DNA of 64,000 bases, from assembly GCA_011316305.1 (NCBI GenBank), contig SAUG01000020.1, positions 434,001 through 498,000 of the forward strand, given 5' to 3'. Below are positions 21,907 to 35,467 of this stretch, in pieces. Position numbers and translations under genes: made by a program. Positions within the stretch are counted from its first letter, which is position 1. Every line of letters starts with the position of its first letter. The DNA comes from Rusavskia elegans (Eukaryota > Ascomycota > Lecanoromycetes > Teloschistales > Teloschistaceae). The notes beneath the pieces were generated by a model, which saw only the letters and a program-made list of their open reading frames with translations, was not told where the DNA came from and did not search any database.

Positions 21907-24368
21907 CTAGGTTTTTTTTTTAGATTTTTTATTCTAAAAATCCCTTCTATACTTTTTTTTTATAAATAAAAGGAAAAAATTATTAACTAAAGATTATTAT
22001 AAAAAAGTTCTATTATTAGATATTAATATATTAGTTATATATTTTTATCGAAATTATTTCTAGTTAAAAAAATTCTATTATATTAATAAAGATTCCGAAA
22101 AGTATATTAGTTATATAAAATAAATTTATCTTTATATCTTTATTCTATTAGATACTAAATATTAGTATCGTTTTAAAAATAAATATAAAAAGTTAAAAAT
22201 AAAATTATATAAAATATATATAAAATAATAATATCTGCTTTATTAATTAGATTATTTTGAAGAAAAATAGTATATTATAGTTAATAGAAAGCTATAAAAT
22301 ATCGAAAAACTAAAATAAAAAAAAGATTCTATAAATCCGCTTTTATCTATTAATCTAGATTTTTTTATCGATATAGCTTCCGAATAGATTATTTTATCTA
22401 GTAATTTTAACTAGTCGATAATTTTTTTAGTTTCTTTTAATAAAACTATTATAGAACTTTTTAGTAGTTTACTAAATATTTTTTAGATTTCTAAATATTT
22501 TTCGAAATAGAATAATTTTTTTATTTAATTAGATAATTATAATCTTTTTATTATAGAATCTTTTTAACTATAAAGATATTTTCTTTCTATATTTCGAAAT
22601 TAAATATCTATTATAACGGCGTTCCGGAATTAGTTAGTGCTAATAAAAATATATAGATTATTAGATATATTTTAATATCTTTAAATAAATCGAATTTAAA
22701 ATTCTAAAATCCTTTAATTTTTTTAGTTAAAAATAATCCGATTTTAATATAGTTAAATTTCTTATTTAGAGTCTTTATTTTCAGATTTTTTATAAAAAGA
22801 TATATCTGATATTTTTTCTTTAGCTAAAATACTATTTTTTATTTTTTATTCTAATAATTACCCGAGTATTTCTATATCTTTAAAATATTTCTGTAGATTT
22901 TTTTTCTAAATATCGACTTTTTAAATTACTAATTCTACTAATTTATATAATAATAGTTATTTAAATAAATTCGGATTTTTCCTACTTTTAATATTGAATA
23001 GTATTTCTTTTATTATATTTAATTTCTATATATTAAATACTAATTATACTATTAGTAGAAATAATATCTAATTATTTTAAATATTATTAATATAATAAAA
23101 GAAATACTATTCTAAAATCAAGTTAGTATATTTTATCTATCTATTATCGGATAGAAAACTATTAATATTTTTAGTTTTATACTAAATAGAAAAATAAAGA
23201 TTTTCTAATAATTTAAAGTAAAGAGTTTATTTCTATTATTTATTAAGACTTCTAATAGTCTATAGTATCGGAATTATATATCTAAAATAATAAATCTATC
23301 TACTATATTAAATATCGAATCGTATTTTATATTTATTATCGAGTTTTTTAATTTTAGAAGTTTAATAATAAAGTCTATTATAATTTTTTTTTATAATAAA
23401 TCCGGTAGTTTCTAATATTAGATTTTTTTATAATAACTATATATACTATATTTATTTTACTAATAGCTAAAATATTTTTTAATATAATTTTCGATATAAT
23501 ATTTTATATTAGAAAATTAATACTATTATTATAAAAATTATATTATTTTTATTACGCCTAGATATTTTTATAATATTCTATTATAATCTTTTTTAATATA
23601 TTCGTCGATTTTATTATCTAATATTTATAATTTTTTTTTTAATAGAAAATTATTTTTAGTCGTCTTTTAATATAAATAGTATTATCTTTATTTTATACTA
23701 ATTTACTAATAGTAATTTATTTTTATTAATTTTAAAAATAATATTACTAAAAACTTTTTTTATTTTTATATAATTACTTCTTCGATTTAAAATATCTATT
23801 TTTCTATTTTCTTTTTCTAGAATATAGTATATTTTAAAGTTATATTAATTAAAGAGTTCGGACTATCGTATTTATTTTCTATTAATATATTTTATTATTA
23901 TATAATATAGAAGATTTACATAATCTATAAAAATTATTATTTTTAATAATCCTTTAATTTATATTTTCTATTATTCTAGTATAATTACTATAGTTAGTTT
24001 TTTTTTATTCTAGATATTATAGTTCTATTCCGCTAGCGATAATTTTTTTAATATATATACAATTAAGTACTATTTACTATAATATTATTATAAAAAGTAT
24101 ATATCTATAGCTAGATTTAATAAATCCGTTTCTATTTTTAATAGTTTCTTTAAATCGAATATTTTAAGTATTAGGTCTTTTATATATTCTTTTTTAAAAT
24201 TTTCGAATATTTATTATTTTCTTTTTTTCTAATATTATTTATCGATATCTTTTATTAAAGCTATTAGAACGAAAGCTTTTTTGAAATAGTTTTTTTTTAT
24301 AAATTTCCGATTATAATTTATAAATCTAAAGAAACTTTAAATTTCTTTAATATTTACTAGCGTTTTTT
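21907..24368 (-). pseudogene. Gypsy I-A distal pol (RNase H to C-terminus)
   Basis: Collinear with the I-B sequence at 24819-27310 and the I-E sequence at 60170-62650, which place it downstream of reverse transcriptase on the minus strand; integrase should lie here. Motifs are too RIPped for exact domain limits. It is cut at 24368 by insertion of I-B and continues at 30890. Confidence 0.7.
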
Positions 24369-24818
24369 TGTTATAGAGCTATCTAGGGGCCTGGTATTTT
24401 CAAGAATTTAGTCGGATTTATTAATATATCTATAAATAAAAATATAACGGGTAATTATTTAGTTAATATAAAAATAAATTAGTTTAATAACTAGAGTAGT
24501 ATATAGCGATAACTAATAAATTAAATATAAGCTATAAAGGCGTCGAGTTCGGAATGTATATAGATAAATAAAATCCTTTACTATTTAGATTACTTATTAA
24601 CTAAAATTACTAAAATAGCTCTATTTTAAGGTATTTATTTACTAAAACTACTAAAATTAAAATATTTAAAATATTTATTTACTAAAACCGCTAAAATACT
24701 CTTTAGTACTAATACTAAAACCGTTCTATACCTTTTATCTACTAAAATATAACAGAAAATCTAGCGCTATATAAAATACTACTATATTTCTAAAAATATA
24801 CTATCTATATTTATAATA
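24369..24818 (-). repeat. Gypsy I-B 3' LTR
   Basis: 450 bp, starting TGTTATAGAGCTATCTAGGG and ending TTTATAATA. It is about 80 bp shorter than its partner because it has two fewer copies of the internal 40-bp repeat. Confidence 0.88.
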
Positions 24819-27800
24819 CTAGATTTCTTCTTTAGATTTTTTATTCCGAAAAACTATCTATCCTTTTTTTTATAGATAAAAGAAAAAAGTTATTAACTAA
24901 AAATTATTATAAAAAAATTCTATTATTAGATATTAGTATATAAGTTATATATTTTTATCGGAATTATTTTTAGTCGGGAAAATTCTATTATATTAACGAA
25001 GGTTCCGAAAAGTATATTAATTATATAGAATAGATTTATTCTTATAACCTCGTTCTATTAGATATTATACGTTAGTATTATTTTAAAAATAAATAAAAAA
25101 AATTAAAAAAAGAATTATATAAAATATATTCGAAATAATAATATCTATTTTATTAGTTAGATTATATTAAAGAGGAGCAGCGTATTATAGTTAATAGAAA
25201 GTTATAGAATTTCGAAGAATTAAAATATAAAGATAGTACGGATTTTTTTCTTTCTATTAATTTAAATTTTTTTATTAATATAGCTTCCGACTAGATTATC
25301 CTATCTAGTAACTTTAGCTAGTCGATAACTTTTTTAATTTCTTTTAGTAGAACTATTATAGAGTTTTCTAGTAGTTTATTAAATATTTTCTAGATTTCTA
25401 AATATTTTCCGAAGTAGAATAACCTTTCTATTTAATTAAATAGTTTTAACCTTTCTATTATAGGATTTTTTCGACTATAAAGGAATCTTTTTTCTATATT
25501 TTAAAATTAAATATCTCTTATAACGGCGTTCCGGGATCAGCTAGTTTTAAAAAAGATATATAGAATACCGGGTATACTTTAGTATTTTCGGGTAAATTAA
25601 ATTCGAAGTTCTAAAATTCTCTAATCTTTTTAATTAAAAATAGTCCGACTTTAATATAATTAAATTTCTTATTTAAAGTTTTTATTTTTAAATTCTTTAT
25701 AAAAAAGTATACCTTATTCCCTTTTTTTAGCTAAAATACTATTTTTTACTTTTTATTTTAATAATTACCTGAATATTTTTATATTTTTAGAATATTTCTA
25801 TAGATTTTTTTTTATAGATTAACTTTTTAAATCGCTAATTCTACTAATTTATATAGTAGCGGTTATTTAAATAGATTTAGATTTCTTCTATTATCGGCGT
25901 AGAACGGTATTTCTTTTATTATATTTAATTTTCTTATATTTAATACTAGTTATACTATTAGTAAAAGTAAAACCTAATTATTTTAAATATTATTAATATA
26001 ATATTTTAGATATTATTTTAAAATTTAGTTAGTATATTCTATTTATCTATCTATTATCGGATAGAAAACTATTAATATTTTTAGCTTTATATTAAATAAA
26101 AGAATAAGGGTTTTCTAATAGTTTAAAATAAAAAACTTATTTCTATTATTTATTAATATTTCTAGTAGTATATAGTATTAAAATAATTAATTTAAAATAG
26201 TAAATCTAAGTTATTCCGCTATAAAGGCTTTTTATATTAGAATTATATAGATATATTTTATAAGTCTATCTACTATATTAAATATAAAATTATATTTTAT
26301 ATCTATTATTAAGTCTTTCAATTTTAGAAATTTAATAATAAAGTCTAATATAACTTTCTTCTATAGTAAATCCGGTAGTTTCTAATATTAAATCTTTCTA
26401 TAACGAGTATATATAGTATATTTATTTTACTAATAACTAAAATATTTTTTAATATATATTTTAATACGTTATCTTATATTAAAAAACTAGTAATATTATT
26501 ATAAAAGTTATATTATTTTTATTATATCTAAATATTTTTATAGTATTCTATTATAGTACTTTTTAATATATTTATCGATTTTATTATCTAGTATTTATAG
26601 TTTTTTTTTTAATAGAAAATTATTTCTGGTTATTTCTAGATATATATAGTATTATCTTTATTTTATACTGATCTACTAATAATAATCTATTCCTATTAAT
26701 TTTAAAAATACTATTATTAAAAACCTCCTTTATTTTTATATAATTATTTCTTCGACTAAAAATATCTATTTTTTTATTTTTTTATCTAAAATATAGTATA
26801 TTTTAAATTTATATTAACCGAAAAGTTTAGACTATTATATTTATCTTCTATTAAATTATTTTATTATTATAAAATATAGAAGATTTTTATAATCTATAAA
26901 AATTATAAATTCCGGTAATCTTTTAATATATATTTTCTATTATTCTAGTATAGCTATTATAGCTAGTAGTTTTTTATTATAAATATTATAATTCTATTCC
27001 GCTAGCGATAATTTCTTTAATATATATACTATCGGGTACTATTTACTATTATATTATTATAGAAGGTATATATCTATAGCTAGATTTTATAAATCTATTT
27101 CTATTTATAATAGTTTCCTTAAATTAAATATTTTAAGTACTAGGTCCTTTATATATTCTCTTTTAAAATCTTTAAATATTTTTTTTTTCTTTCTTTAATA
27201 CTATTTAATAGTATCCTTTATTAAAGCTATAAAAGTAAAAACTCTTTTAAAATAGTTTTTTATAAATTTTTAATTATAGTTTATAAATTTAAAGAAGCTT
27301 TATATTTCTTTAATATTTATTAGTATCTTCTATTTTATAATAGTTTTTATTTTACTAGGATTGATATATAATCTATAATATCTAATAATAAATTCTAGGA
27401 AGTTAATCTTTTTTTTATAAAATTTATATTTTTTTAATTTAAAGCGTAAATCTTTCTTTTCTAGATATTTAAGAACTTTACTAATATATTATTTATCTTC
27501 TTCGAATATTTTAGAAAAAACTAGAATATTATTAAAGTAGACGATAATAAATATATCTAAATATTCTTTAAATATATTATTATTAATATTTTAATAGGTT
27601 ACCGGAATATTAGTAAATCTAAATAATATAACCGTATATTTATAATAACCGTACTTTATATAAAAAGCTATTTTCTATTTTTTTCCGGCTTTTATCTATA
27701 TAAAGTTATATACCCTTTAAAGGTCGAGTTTTATAAAATATTATATTCTACTAAATCTATTTTAAAGCTCGCTAATATTTAGTAATAGATATTTATTCTT

Positions 27801-29390
27801 AATTATAATATTATTTAGCTTCCGGTAATCGATATATAGACGGAATATTCTATTTTTTTTTAGATATAAAGAAGATCGGATATTCTACCGGTAATTAAAA
27901 TTTTCTAATAAATCTCTTTTTTATATTTTTATCTAGATATTTATAGAATATTTCGAGCTCCGTTATAAATAATAGATAGATTAATTTAAATATAGATTAC
28001 TTACCTAGTTTAAATCTAACTTTATAATTCTATATTTAATATTTAGATAATATTTTTATAGTTATTTCTTTCTAAAATAAGTTTATCTAATTTTTATATT
28101 TACCCGGAATTTTTTTTAATAGATTTTCTTTTAACTTTTTATTAGATAGTATAGAGTTTTTAAAAGGTTCGTAATTTTTTTTTTTATTTCGATTTTATTA
28201 ATCTAGCTAATTTCTACCGGTATCTAATAAGTCGGACCTAAATAGTTTTTAGTTATTTTTTTTTAAAGTTATAAATTCGCGTTTTATATTCTATTTTTTA
28301 TTTATCTAAAATTTCTACTTTAGTATAGGCTAGATATTCTCTATATAGGAATATTATTTAAAGCTAAATACTTTTTTTCTAGTCTATTACTAGATTATAA
28401 TCCTTTAATTAAAGAATTCTAAATATAATTTCGTAGCTAGCTATCCGAATAATATTAAACTAAAGTTTTTTCTAATATTAATTAATTATTATTTAAAATA
28501 GTATTATTTCTTTTTCGATTTTTTTATTTCTATTTAGTATATTATTTCTATTAATAACTATTAAATTATATAGATTCTTTTTTTTAGTTTAAAGAAATCC
28601 TTTTCTTTTAGCTAAATTTTCTAATATAAAATTTCTAGTTACGTTTAAATCGATAAATATTTTAATTTTCTATAATTTATTATTAGTTTTAATAATTATT
28701 TTAATTTCGAGTATATATATATAGCTAGCTAAATTCAGTTATTCTTTCCGGATTATAAAATTATATATTTATAGTATATCTATTATTATAAGATTTTTAC
28801 TTTTTCCGAATTATTATTTATATTCTCGTATTTTTTATTTTTATAATCTATTTATAAAATATATCTATAGAATTTCTAATTAAAAATTCTATTTCCTTTT
28901 TATTATTCCTTCTAGTATTTATATCTACTATATATAATATATTCGGAATAGTTATAAATATTATAACTTTCGATTTTAATAGATATTATAGGAGCGTATT
29001 AGTATAGCTTCGATAGATACTACCCGGCTTCTTTTTTTTCTAATTTATAGATCCTGCAGTTATCGTCGTAGTAGGCAGTCTAACTAAATAATAAATATTA
29101 ATCTTCTATTATTATATTTTTCCGTTATAATATCGGTTTAAAAATAACTTTATCTCTAAAAGCGTTACTTCCTAGTTCTTTAACGTCCTCTGTTATTATA
29201 ATCTCCTATTTAGAGGCGGCTTTTCTTCTAGTAGATTCTATTAATATTATAGTAAAGCGTTATTTATCGTTACTTTCTATAATATTTTATTATTTTCTAT
29301 AAATATAAATATTTTATCTAAACTAGTTTCCTAGAGTTTAAAACTATTATCGTCGTCTTTTAAAATAATTTTTTACTAGTCTTTAGGTTT
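24819..29390 (-). pseudogene. Gypsy I-B pol, degraded
   Basis: Minus-strand Pol after the Gag zinc knuckle. Reverse transcriptase is clear at about 27300-27950: a YGYYKYTVILFRFTN segment (family YGHYEYLVMPFGLTN-like), then the catalytic box read as YFNNILVFSK (ancestral YLDDILVFSK) at about 27512-27545, then LKKYKFYKK. RNase H should follow down to about 26.8 kb and integrase in about 26.7-25.3 kb, by position rather than motif. The original RT Asp codons now read Asn. Confidence 0.82.
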
Positions 29391-29394
29391 TTTT

Positions 29395-30275
29395 AGCGTA
29401 GTAGTAAACTGTCGTCGTTATACCTAATTTAAATAATATTCTTTCGCGAAATAGTTTAATTTACTATAGTTATAGTATATTTTATGATTTTTATTCCCTT
29501 TACTATTTTTAGAGTTCTTCTTTTTACGTCGCTATTATATAGAGTCTAGTTCTATTAATATAGATCTGTAGTAGCTATTTCCGGATTTCTTATCTGGCTA
29601 TAATTTTCTATAGACCTATTCCGGATATCGTCCCGTATTATTTTATAGTCCGCTGTTATAGCGTTTTTCTATATCTTTTTTATATAGTTTATTATCGAAA
29701 TCGATAGATATCTCGATTAGATTATCTAGTATATTATAGGCTCGATTATCGTATATAAATTTATCTTTTATTCGTTCTTTAAACCCTCGCCTAAATATTA
29801 TATATAGGGCGTTATCGTTTTATTCTATTAGTTACGCGCCTATTTTTTAAATCGTACGATATAGTCGGATACTACGTTTTTCTACTAAAGGTATTAAATA
29901 AAGCGTTTAGTAATTAGGATTTTATTTAAAATTCTAAAATTTTTATAAATAACTTTTTTAAATTTTATAAATTATATAAAAATACGTTTATAATCTTTTT
30001 TATTATCTATATATTAGTAAAGGAGAGGTTTTATCTAGTACTAAACTCGTCTTTAAAAATAGAATACGGTAAAAAAGGTCTTTTTTTTTAGATATAAAAT
30101 AGAATATAAAGTATATATCTAATTATATAAACTAATTTTCGAATTTATTACGATTTCTATAGTATTTATCGGATTTATTAACTTTAATACTATAAAAGCG
30201 TTAGTTAGTAGTAGGAGTACTAACCTCTTCGTTACTACTATTATCTTTTATCTAGATTTCCTTTCTTTTAGGTTA
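29395..30275 (-). pseudogene. Gypsy I-B gag with CCHC knuckle
   Basis: Structural capsid/nucleocapsid protein of the element. A minus frame reads for about 290 residues with only TAA/TAG stops, passing through a capsid-like segment (EISIDFDNKLYKKDIEKRY). It ends in a decayed CCHC knuckle near 29400-29470, where the four ligand positions read Y-Y-Y-Y at the C-x2-C-x4-H-x4-C spacing (IYYNYSKLNYFAKEY). RIP of the Cys and His codons explains the Tyr residues. Confidence 0.8.
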
Positions 30276-30358
30276 AGACTATTTTACTATAAAGCTAGAG
30301 TTATTTAAAGTAGGGATTTAATATTAACTTGTAATAGATATCCTAAAGTTATTTAAAG

Positions 30359-30889
30359 TATTATAGAACTATCTAGAAGTCTGGTATTTCTAAAGATTTA
30401 GTTAAACTTATTAGTATATCTATAAACGAAGGTATAACGGGTAATTATATAGTTAATATAAAAATAAATTAGTTCGATTACTAGAATAGTATATAGCGAT
30501 AACTAATAAATTAAATACAAGTTATAAAGATATCGAGTTCGGGATCTATATAGATGAATCAGATTTTCTACTACTTAGATTATTTATTAACTAAAATAAC
30601 TAAAATAGCTCCATCTTAGAGTATTTATTTACTAAAATAACTAAAATAGCTCCATATCAGAGTATTTACTTACGAAGACTACTAAGATTAAAGTACTTAT
30701 AGTATTTACTAACTATAACTACTAAGATTAAAATATTCAGGATATTTATTTACTAAAACCGCTAAGATACTCTTTAGTATTAATACCAAGACCGTTCTGC
30801 ACCTCTTGCCTGCTAAAGCGTAATAGGAAATCTAGCGCTGTACTAAATACTACCGCGTTTCCAGAAGTATACCATCTGCCTTTATAACA
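30359..30889 (-). repeat. Gypsy I-B 5' LTR
   Basis: 531 bp and less RIPped than its partner, ending TGCCTTTATAACA. It matches the LTRs at 21416, 24369, 35017 and 58637. Confidence 0.88.
30583..30775. repeat. 40-bp minisatellite within the LTR
   Basis: Four to five imperfect units of about 40 bp built around AGTATTTATTTACTAAAAYN and ACTACTAAGATTAAAGT. Unit number differs among the five family-I LTRs in the window. Confidence 0.75.
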
Positions 30890-31323
30890 TTTCTATTTTT
30901 TAATAGCTTTTAATTTACTAGAGTCGATACGTAGTCCGTTATACCCTATAATAAATTCTAGAAAGTTAATCTCTTTTTTATAAAATTTATACTTTTTTAG
31001 TTTAAAGCGTAAATCCTTCCTTTCTAGATAGTTAAAAACTTTACTAATATAATATTTTTTTATCAAATATTTTTAAAAAAACCAGAATATTATTAAAATA
31101 GCCGATAATAAATATATCTAGATATTTTCTGAATACGTTATTAATTATATTCTAATAGATTATTAAAGTATTTATAAACTTAAATAATATAACTATATAT
31201 TTATAATAACCGTATTGTATATAAAAAGCTATTTTTTATTTTTTTTCTACTTTTATTCGTATAAGATTATATATTTCTCGAAAATCGAATTTTATAAAAT
31301 ATTTCGCTCTAGAAAGTCTATCC
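30890..31323 (-). pseudogene. Gypsy I-A reverse transcriptase, part
   Basis: Continuation of I-A beyond the I-B insertion. The catalytic segment lies at about 31072-31105 (AAACCAGAATATTATTAAAA on the plus strand), matching the I-B box. It is interrupted by the M copy at 31324 and resumes at 31788 and 32334. A plus-strand ATG frame through 31215-31409 is only an antisense shadow running into the MITE. Confidence 0.75.
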
Positions 31324-31779
31324 TAGTCTGGCTATTTCGGGTCGGATTCCTGTCGAACCGTCGGGAACCCGACCCGATTTTAGCGGGTCGAACCGATTCG
31401 ATTTACTAAACGGTCGGATCCGGATCGAATCCGGATTAAATTCGGATATCTATTAAACCTTTTATATATATAATAAATCTATATATATATATTCTATTAT
31501 ACATTTTATTATATATAATATTATAAATTAATATATTTAATCTTACTAGGACTTTTCTAGCTAGCGTAGTTAATTAATTAGTATTTTTTTAATAATTTAT
31601 ATAACTATTATACTAGAATTATATAAATTATATAGATTTAGTAAATTAATCGGATTAGATTAGATTATATAATTCGATTCGAAATTCGAATTAGATTAAA
31701 CTATAGAATTTTCTAACCCGATTCGGGTCGAGTCGGATTAGTTAACTCGAGTTCGAAACTCGACCCGACGGCCAGTCTA
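31324..31779 (+). mobile_element. Family M MITE, 456 bp
   Basis: Ends TAGTCTGGCTATTTCGGGTC and CGACGGCCAGTCTA. Duplication GTCTATCC/GTTTATTT: three differences, all C-to-T. It is inserted in the RT region of Gypsy I-A, with the empty site visible in I-B near 27770. Confidence 0.9.
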
Positions 31780-31860
31780 GTTTATTTTAAAGCTCGCTAA
31801 TATTTAGTAGTAGATATCGGTTTTCAATTATAATATTATTTAGCTTTCGATAATCGATAT

Positions 31861-32325
31861 TAGACTGACTACTTCGGGTCGGGTTTCCGTCGAACCGTCG
31901 AGTATCCGACCCGAGTTTTGGCAGGTTAAACCGGTTCGACCCGTTAAACGGTCGGGTCCGGATCGAACCCGGGTACCCGATAGAATTCCGCCAAACCGTT
32001 TTATTTAATTATACAATAATATAATATAATAATTAATTTATTGATTAATTATTTTTAAAAGTAATATAATTAGCTAATATAATTAATTTAACTAGGACCT
32101 TTCTAGTAAATAAAGTTAATTAATTAGAATTTTTTTAAATTATTCGTATAATTTTTATACTAGAATTATACTTTTATACTAGAGATTAGATTTTAGTGGG
32201 TCGGATCGGATTAGTTAACCCGGGTTCGAAATCCGATCGGATCGGATTATATTTTAGTTTAATCCGATTCGAATCGGGTCGGATTAGCTAATCCGGATTC
32301 GAAACCCGATCTGACGGCCAATCTA
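31861..32325 (+). mobile_element. Family M MITE, 465 bp
   Basis: Ends TAGACTGACTACTTCGGGTC and TGACGGCCAATCTA; perfect duplication ATCGATAT (31853-31860, 32326-32333). The uninterrupted site is in I-B as a single ATCGATAT at 27828-27835. It lies only about 80 bp from the previous M copy. Confidence 0.95.
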
Positions 32326-32333
32326 ATCGATAT

Positions 32334-35016
32334 ATAAACAGAATATTCCGTTTTTTTTAGATATAAAAAAGATCGGATATTCTATTAGTAATTAAAATTT
32401 TCTAATAAATCCCTTTTTTATATTCTCGTCCAAATATTTACGGAATATTTCGAGCTCTATTATAGATAATAGATAGATAGATCTAAGCGTAGATTATTTA
32501 CTTCGTTTAAATCTAATTTTATAATTCTATAATTAATATTTAAATAGTACTTTTATATTTACTTTTTCCCGAAATAAGTTTATCTAATTTTTATATTTAC
32601 CTAGAACTCTTTTTAATAGATTTTCCTTTAATTTTTTATTAGATAGTTCAAGATTTTCGAAAGGTTCGTAATTTTTTTTTCTATTTCTATTTTATTAATT
32701 TAGCTAACTTCTACCGGTATCTAATAAATCGAATCTAAATAGATTTTAGTTATCTTTTTTCGAAACTATAAATTTATATTTTATATTCTATTTTTTATTT
32801 ACTCGAAATTTCTATTTTAGTATAGACTAGATACTTTCTATATAGAAATATTATTTAAAACTAAAAATTTTTTTATTTAGTCTATTACTAGATTATAATA
32901 TTTTAACTAAAAAATTTTAAATATAATTTCGTAGCTAGCTATCCGAATAATATCGAATTAAAATTCCTTTTAATACTAATTAATTATTATTTAAAATAGT
33001 ATTATTTCTTTTATAACCTTCCTATTTCTACTCGGTATTTTATTTCTATCTATAACTATTAAATTATATATATTCTTTTTTTAAATTTAAAGGAAATCTT
33101 TTCTTTTAGCTAAATTCTTTAATATAAAATTTCCGGTTACGTTTAAATTAATAAATACTTTAACCTTCTATAATTTATTATTAGTTTTAATAATTATTTT
33201 AATCTTAAATATATATATATAGCTAGCTAAATTTTTTTATTCTTTCCGGGCTATAAAATTATACGTTTATAGTATATCTATTACTATAAAATTTTAATTT
33301 TTTTTAAATCGTTATTTATATTTTTATATTTCTAGCTTTTATAATCTATTTATAAAATATATCTATAGAATTTCTAATTAAAGATTCTATTTTTTTCCTA
33401 CTATTTCTTCTAGTATTTATATCTACTATATTTAATATATCCGAAATAGTTATAAATATTATAACTTCCGATTTTAATAGATATTATATAAATATATCGG
33501 TATAGTTTTAATAGATACTATCCGGCTTCTTTTTTTTCTAACTTATAGATTCTATAGTTATTATTATAGCAGGCGGTTTAATTAAATAATACGTATTAAT
33601 TTTCTATTATTATCTTTTTTTATTATAATATCGGTTTAGAAATAACTTTATTTTTAGAAGTATTACTTTCTAGTTCTTTTTTTAATATTTCGATAATATT
33701 ATTTATTTTCTAATCCTATTTTTTATCCTATAGATATTTATCGCTAATTTATATTTTTTAAACGTTTTTAAATTCTTTATAGATTATTATAAATCCTTCC
33801 TTTACTAGTTCTTTATTATAAAGGGTCTAAAGATACGTTTATCGAATATTTTCTATTTTAGTTATCTTTCTAGAGACGGCTTTCTTTCTAGTTAGTTCTA
33901 TTAATATTTATAGTAAAACGTTATTCGTCGTAGCTTTCTATAATATTTTATCGTTTTCTATAAATATAAATTTTTTATCTAAACTAGTTTTCTAGAATTT
34001 AGAACTACTATTATCGTTTTCTAAAATTATTTTTTACTAGTCTTTAAATTTCTTTAGCGTAGCGTTAAACTGTCGTTATTATATTTTATTAAATTAATAC
34101 TTTTTTATAAAATAGTTTAATTTTCTATAATTATAGTATATTTTAGATTTTTTATTTTCTTTATTACTTTTAGAGTTCTTTCCTTTATATCGCTATTATA
34201 TAGAGTTTAATTCTATTAATATTAGTCTAAAATAACTACTATCGGACTATTTTTTATTTAGATACTATTTTTTACAAAACTATTCCGAATAACGTCCCGG
34301 GTTACTTTATAGTCTACTATTATAGTATCTCTCTATATCTCGTTTATATAGCTTATTATTAAAGTCGATCGATATTTTAATTAGATTATCTAGTATACTA
34401 TATACTCGACTATCGCGTATAAATTTATCTTTTATTTACCTTTTAAATCTTTATCTAAATATTATATATAGGGCGTTATTATTCTATTTCGTTAATAGTA
34501 CCTATTTTTTAAATCGTATAGCGTAGTTAAATACTATATTCTTCTACTAAAGATATTAAATAAAGTATTTTATAATTTAGATTTCGTTTAAAATTCTAAA
34601 GATTTTATAAATAGCTTTTTTAAATTTTATAAATTATACGAAGATATATTTATTATATATATTATTATCTATATACTAATAAAGAAAAGATTTTATCTAA
34701 TATTAGATTTATCTTTAAAAATAGAATATAGTAAAAAGTATTTTTTTTTCTTTAGATATAAAAGAAAATATAAAATATATATCTAATTACGCGAGCTAAT
34801 CTTCTAGTTTATTATAATTTCTATAGTATTTATCGGATTTATAAATTTTAATACTATAAAAGCGTTAGCTAGTAGAAGAAATATTTTTATTTTTACTATT
34901 ATTTTTTATCTAGACTTTCCTTTCTTTAGATTCGGACTATTTAGCTATATAGCTGAAATTATTTAAGGTAGAGATTTAATACTAACCTACGATAGATATT
35001 CTAAAGGTATTTAAAG
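32334..35016 (-). pseudogene. Gypsy I-A gag and proximal pol
   Basis: Minus-strand counterpart of I-B 27836-30358: Gag in about 34970-34100, the decayed CCHC knuckle near 34100-34150, then the protease region and the start of RT toward 32334. It is more heavily RIPped than I-B. Confidence 0.75.
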
Positions 35017-35467
35017 TATTATAAAACTATTTAAAAATCTAGTATTTCTAAAAATAGATTAGATTTATTAATATATCTATAAACGGAAATATAATAGATA
35101 ATTATTTAAATTAATTTAAAAATAAAATATTTTAATTACTAGAATAGTATATAGCGATAACTAATAAATTAAATATAAACTATAAAAGCGTCGAATTCGG
35201 AATCTATATAAATAAATAAAATTCTCTACTATTTAGATTATTTATTAACAAAAATAACTAAACTAGCTCTATTTTAAAGTATTTATTTACTAAAACTACA
35301 AAAATCAAAGTATTTATAGTATTTATTTACTAAAAATACTATGAAACTTTTTAGTACTAATATTTAGACCGTCCCGTATATCTCTGCCTGTCGAGGCGTA
35401 ATAGAAAATCCAGCGTTATATTAAATACTATCGCGTTTTCTAAAACACGCCGCCCGTGTTTATAATA
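35017..35467 (-). repeat. Gypsy I-A 5' LTR
   Basis: 451 bp, RIPped start TATTATAAAACTATTTAAAA and end GTTTATAATA. It pairs with 21416-21906. Confidence 0.85.

Larger units (their letters stand above)
24369..30889 (-). mobile_element. Ty3/Gypsy element I-B, complete but RIPped
   Basis: A 6.5-kb element with LTRs at 24369-24818 and 30359-30889, inserted into I-A; flanks TTTTT and TTTCT are a plausible 5-bp duplication. Minus-strand order is 5' LTR, gag, zinc knuckle, RT, RNase H, integrase region, 3' LTR. It is the best reference copy of family I here, yet every domain carries stops at former Gln or Trp codons. Confidence 0.9.
21416..35467 (-). mobile_element. Ty3/Gypsy element I-A, interrupted
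   Basis: LTRs at 21416-21906 (3') and 35017-35467 (5'); 5-bp duplication ATTTA/ATTCA inside the M copy at 21203, the difference fitting RIP. Removing nested element I-B and two M copies leaves about 6.6 kb. Coding is on the minus strand: gag near 34.1-34.97 kb, RT across 31.1-32.4 kb, and the rest of pol down to 21.9 kb. All frames are broken by TAA/TAG. Confidence 0.88.

Noticed and set aside
31215..31409. 64-codon plus-strand open frame
   Set aside because: It runs antisense through Gypsy I-A reverse transcriptase and into the M copy at 31324; it is low-complexity and has no homologue in the parallel copies.
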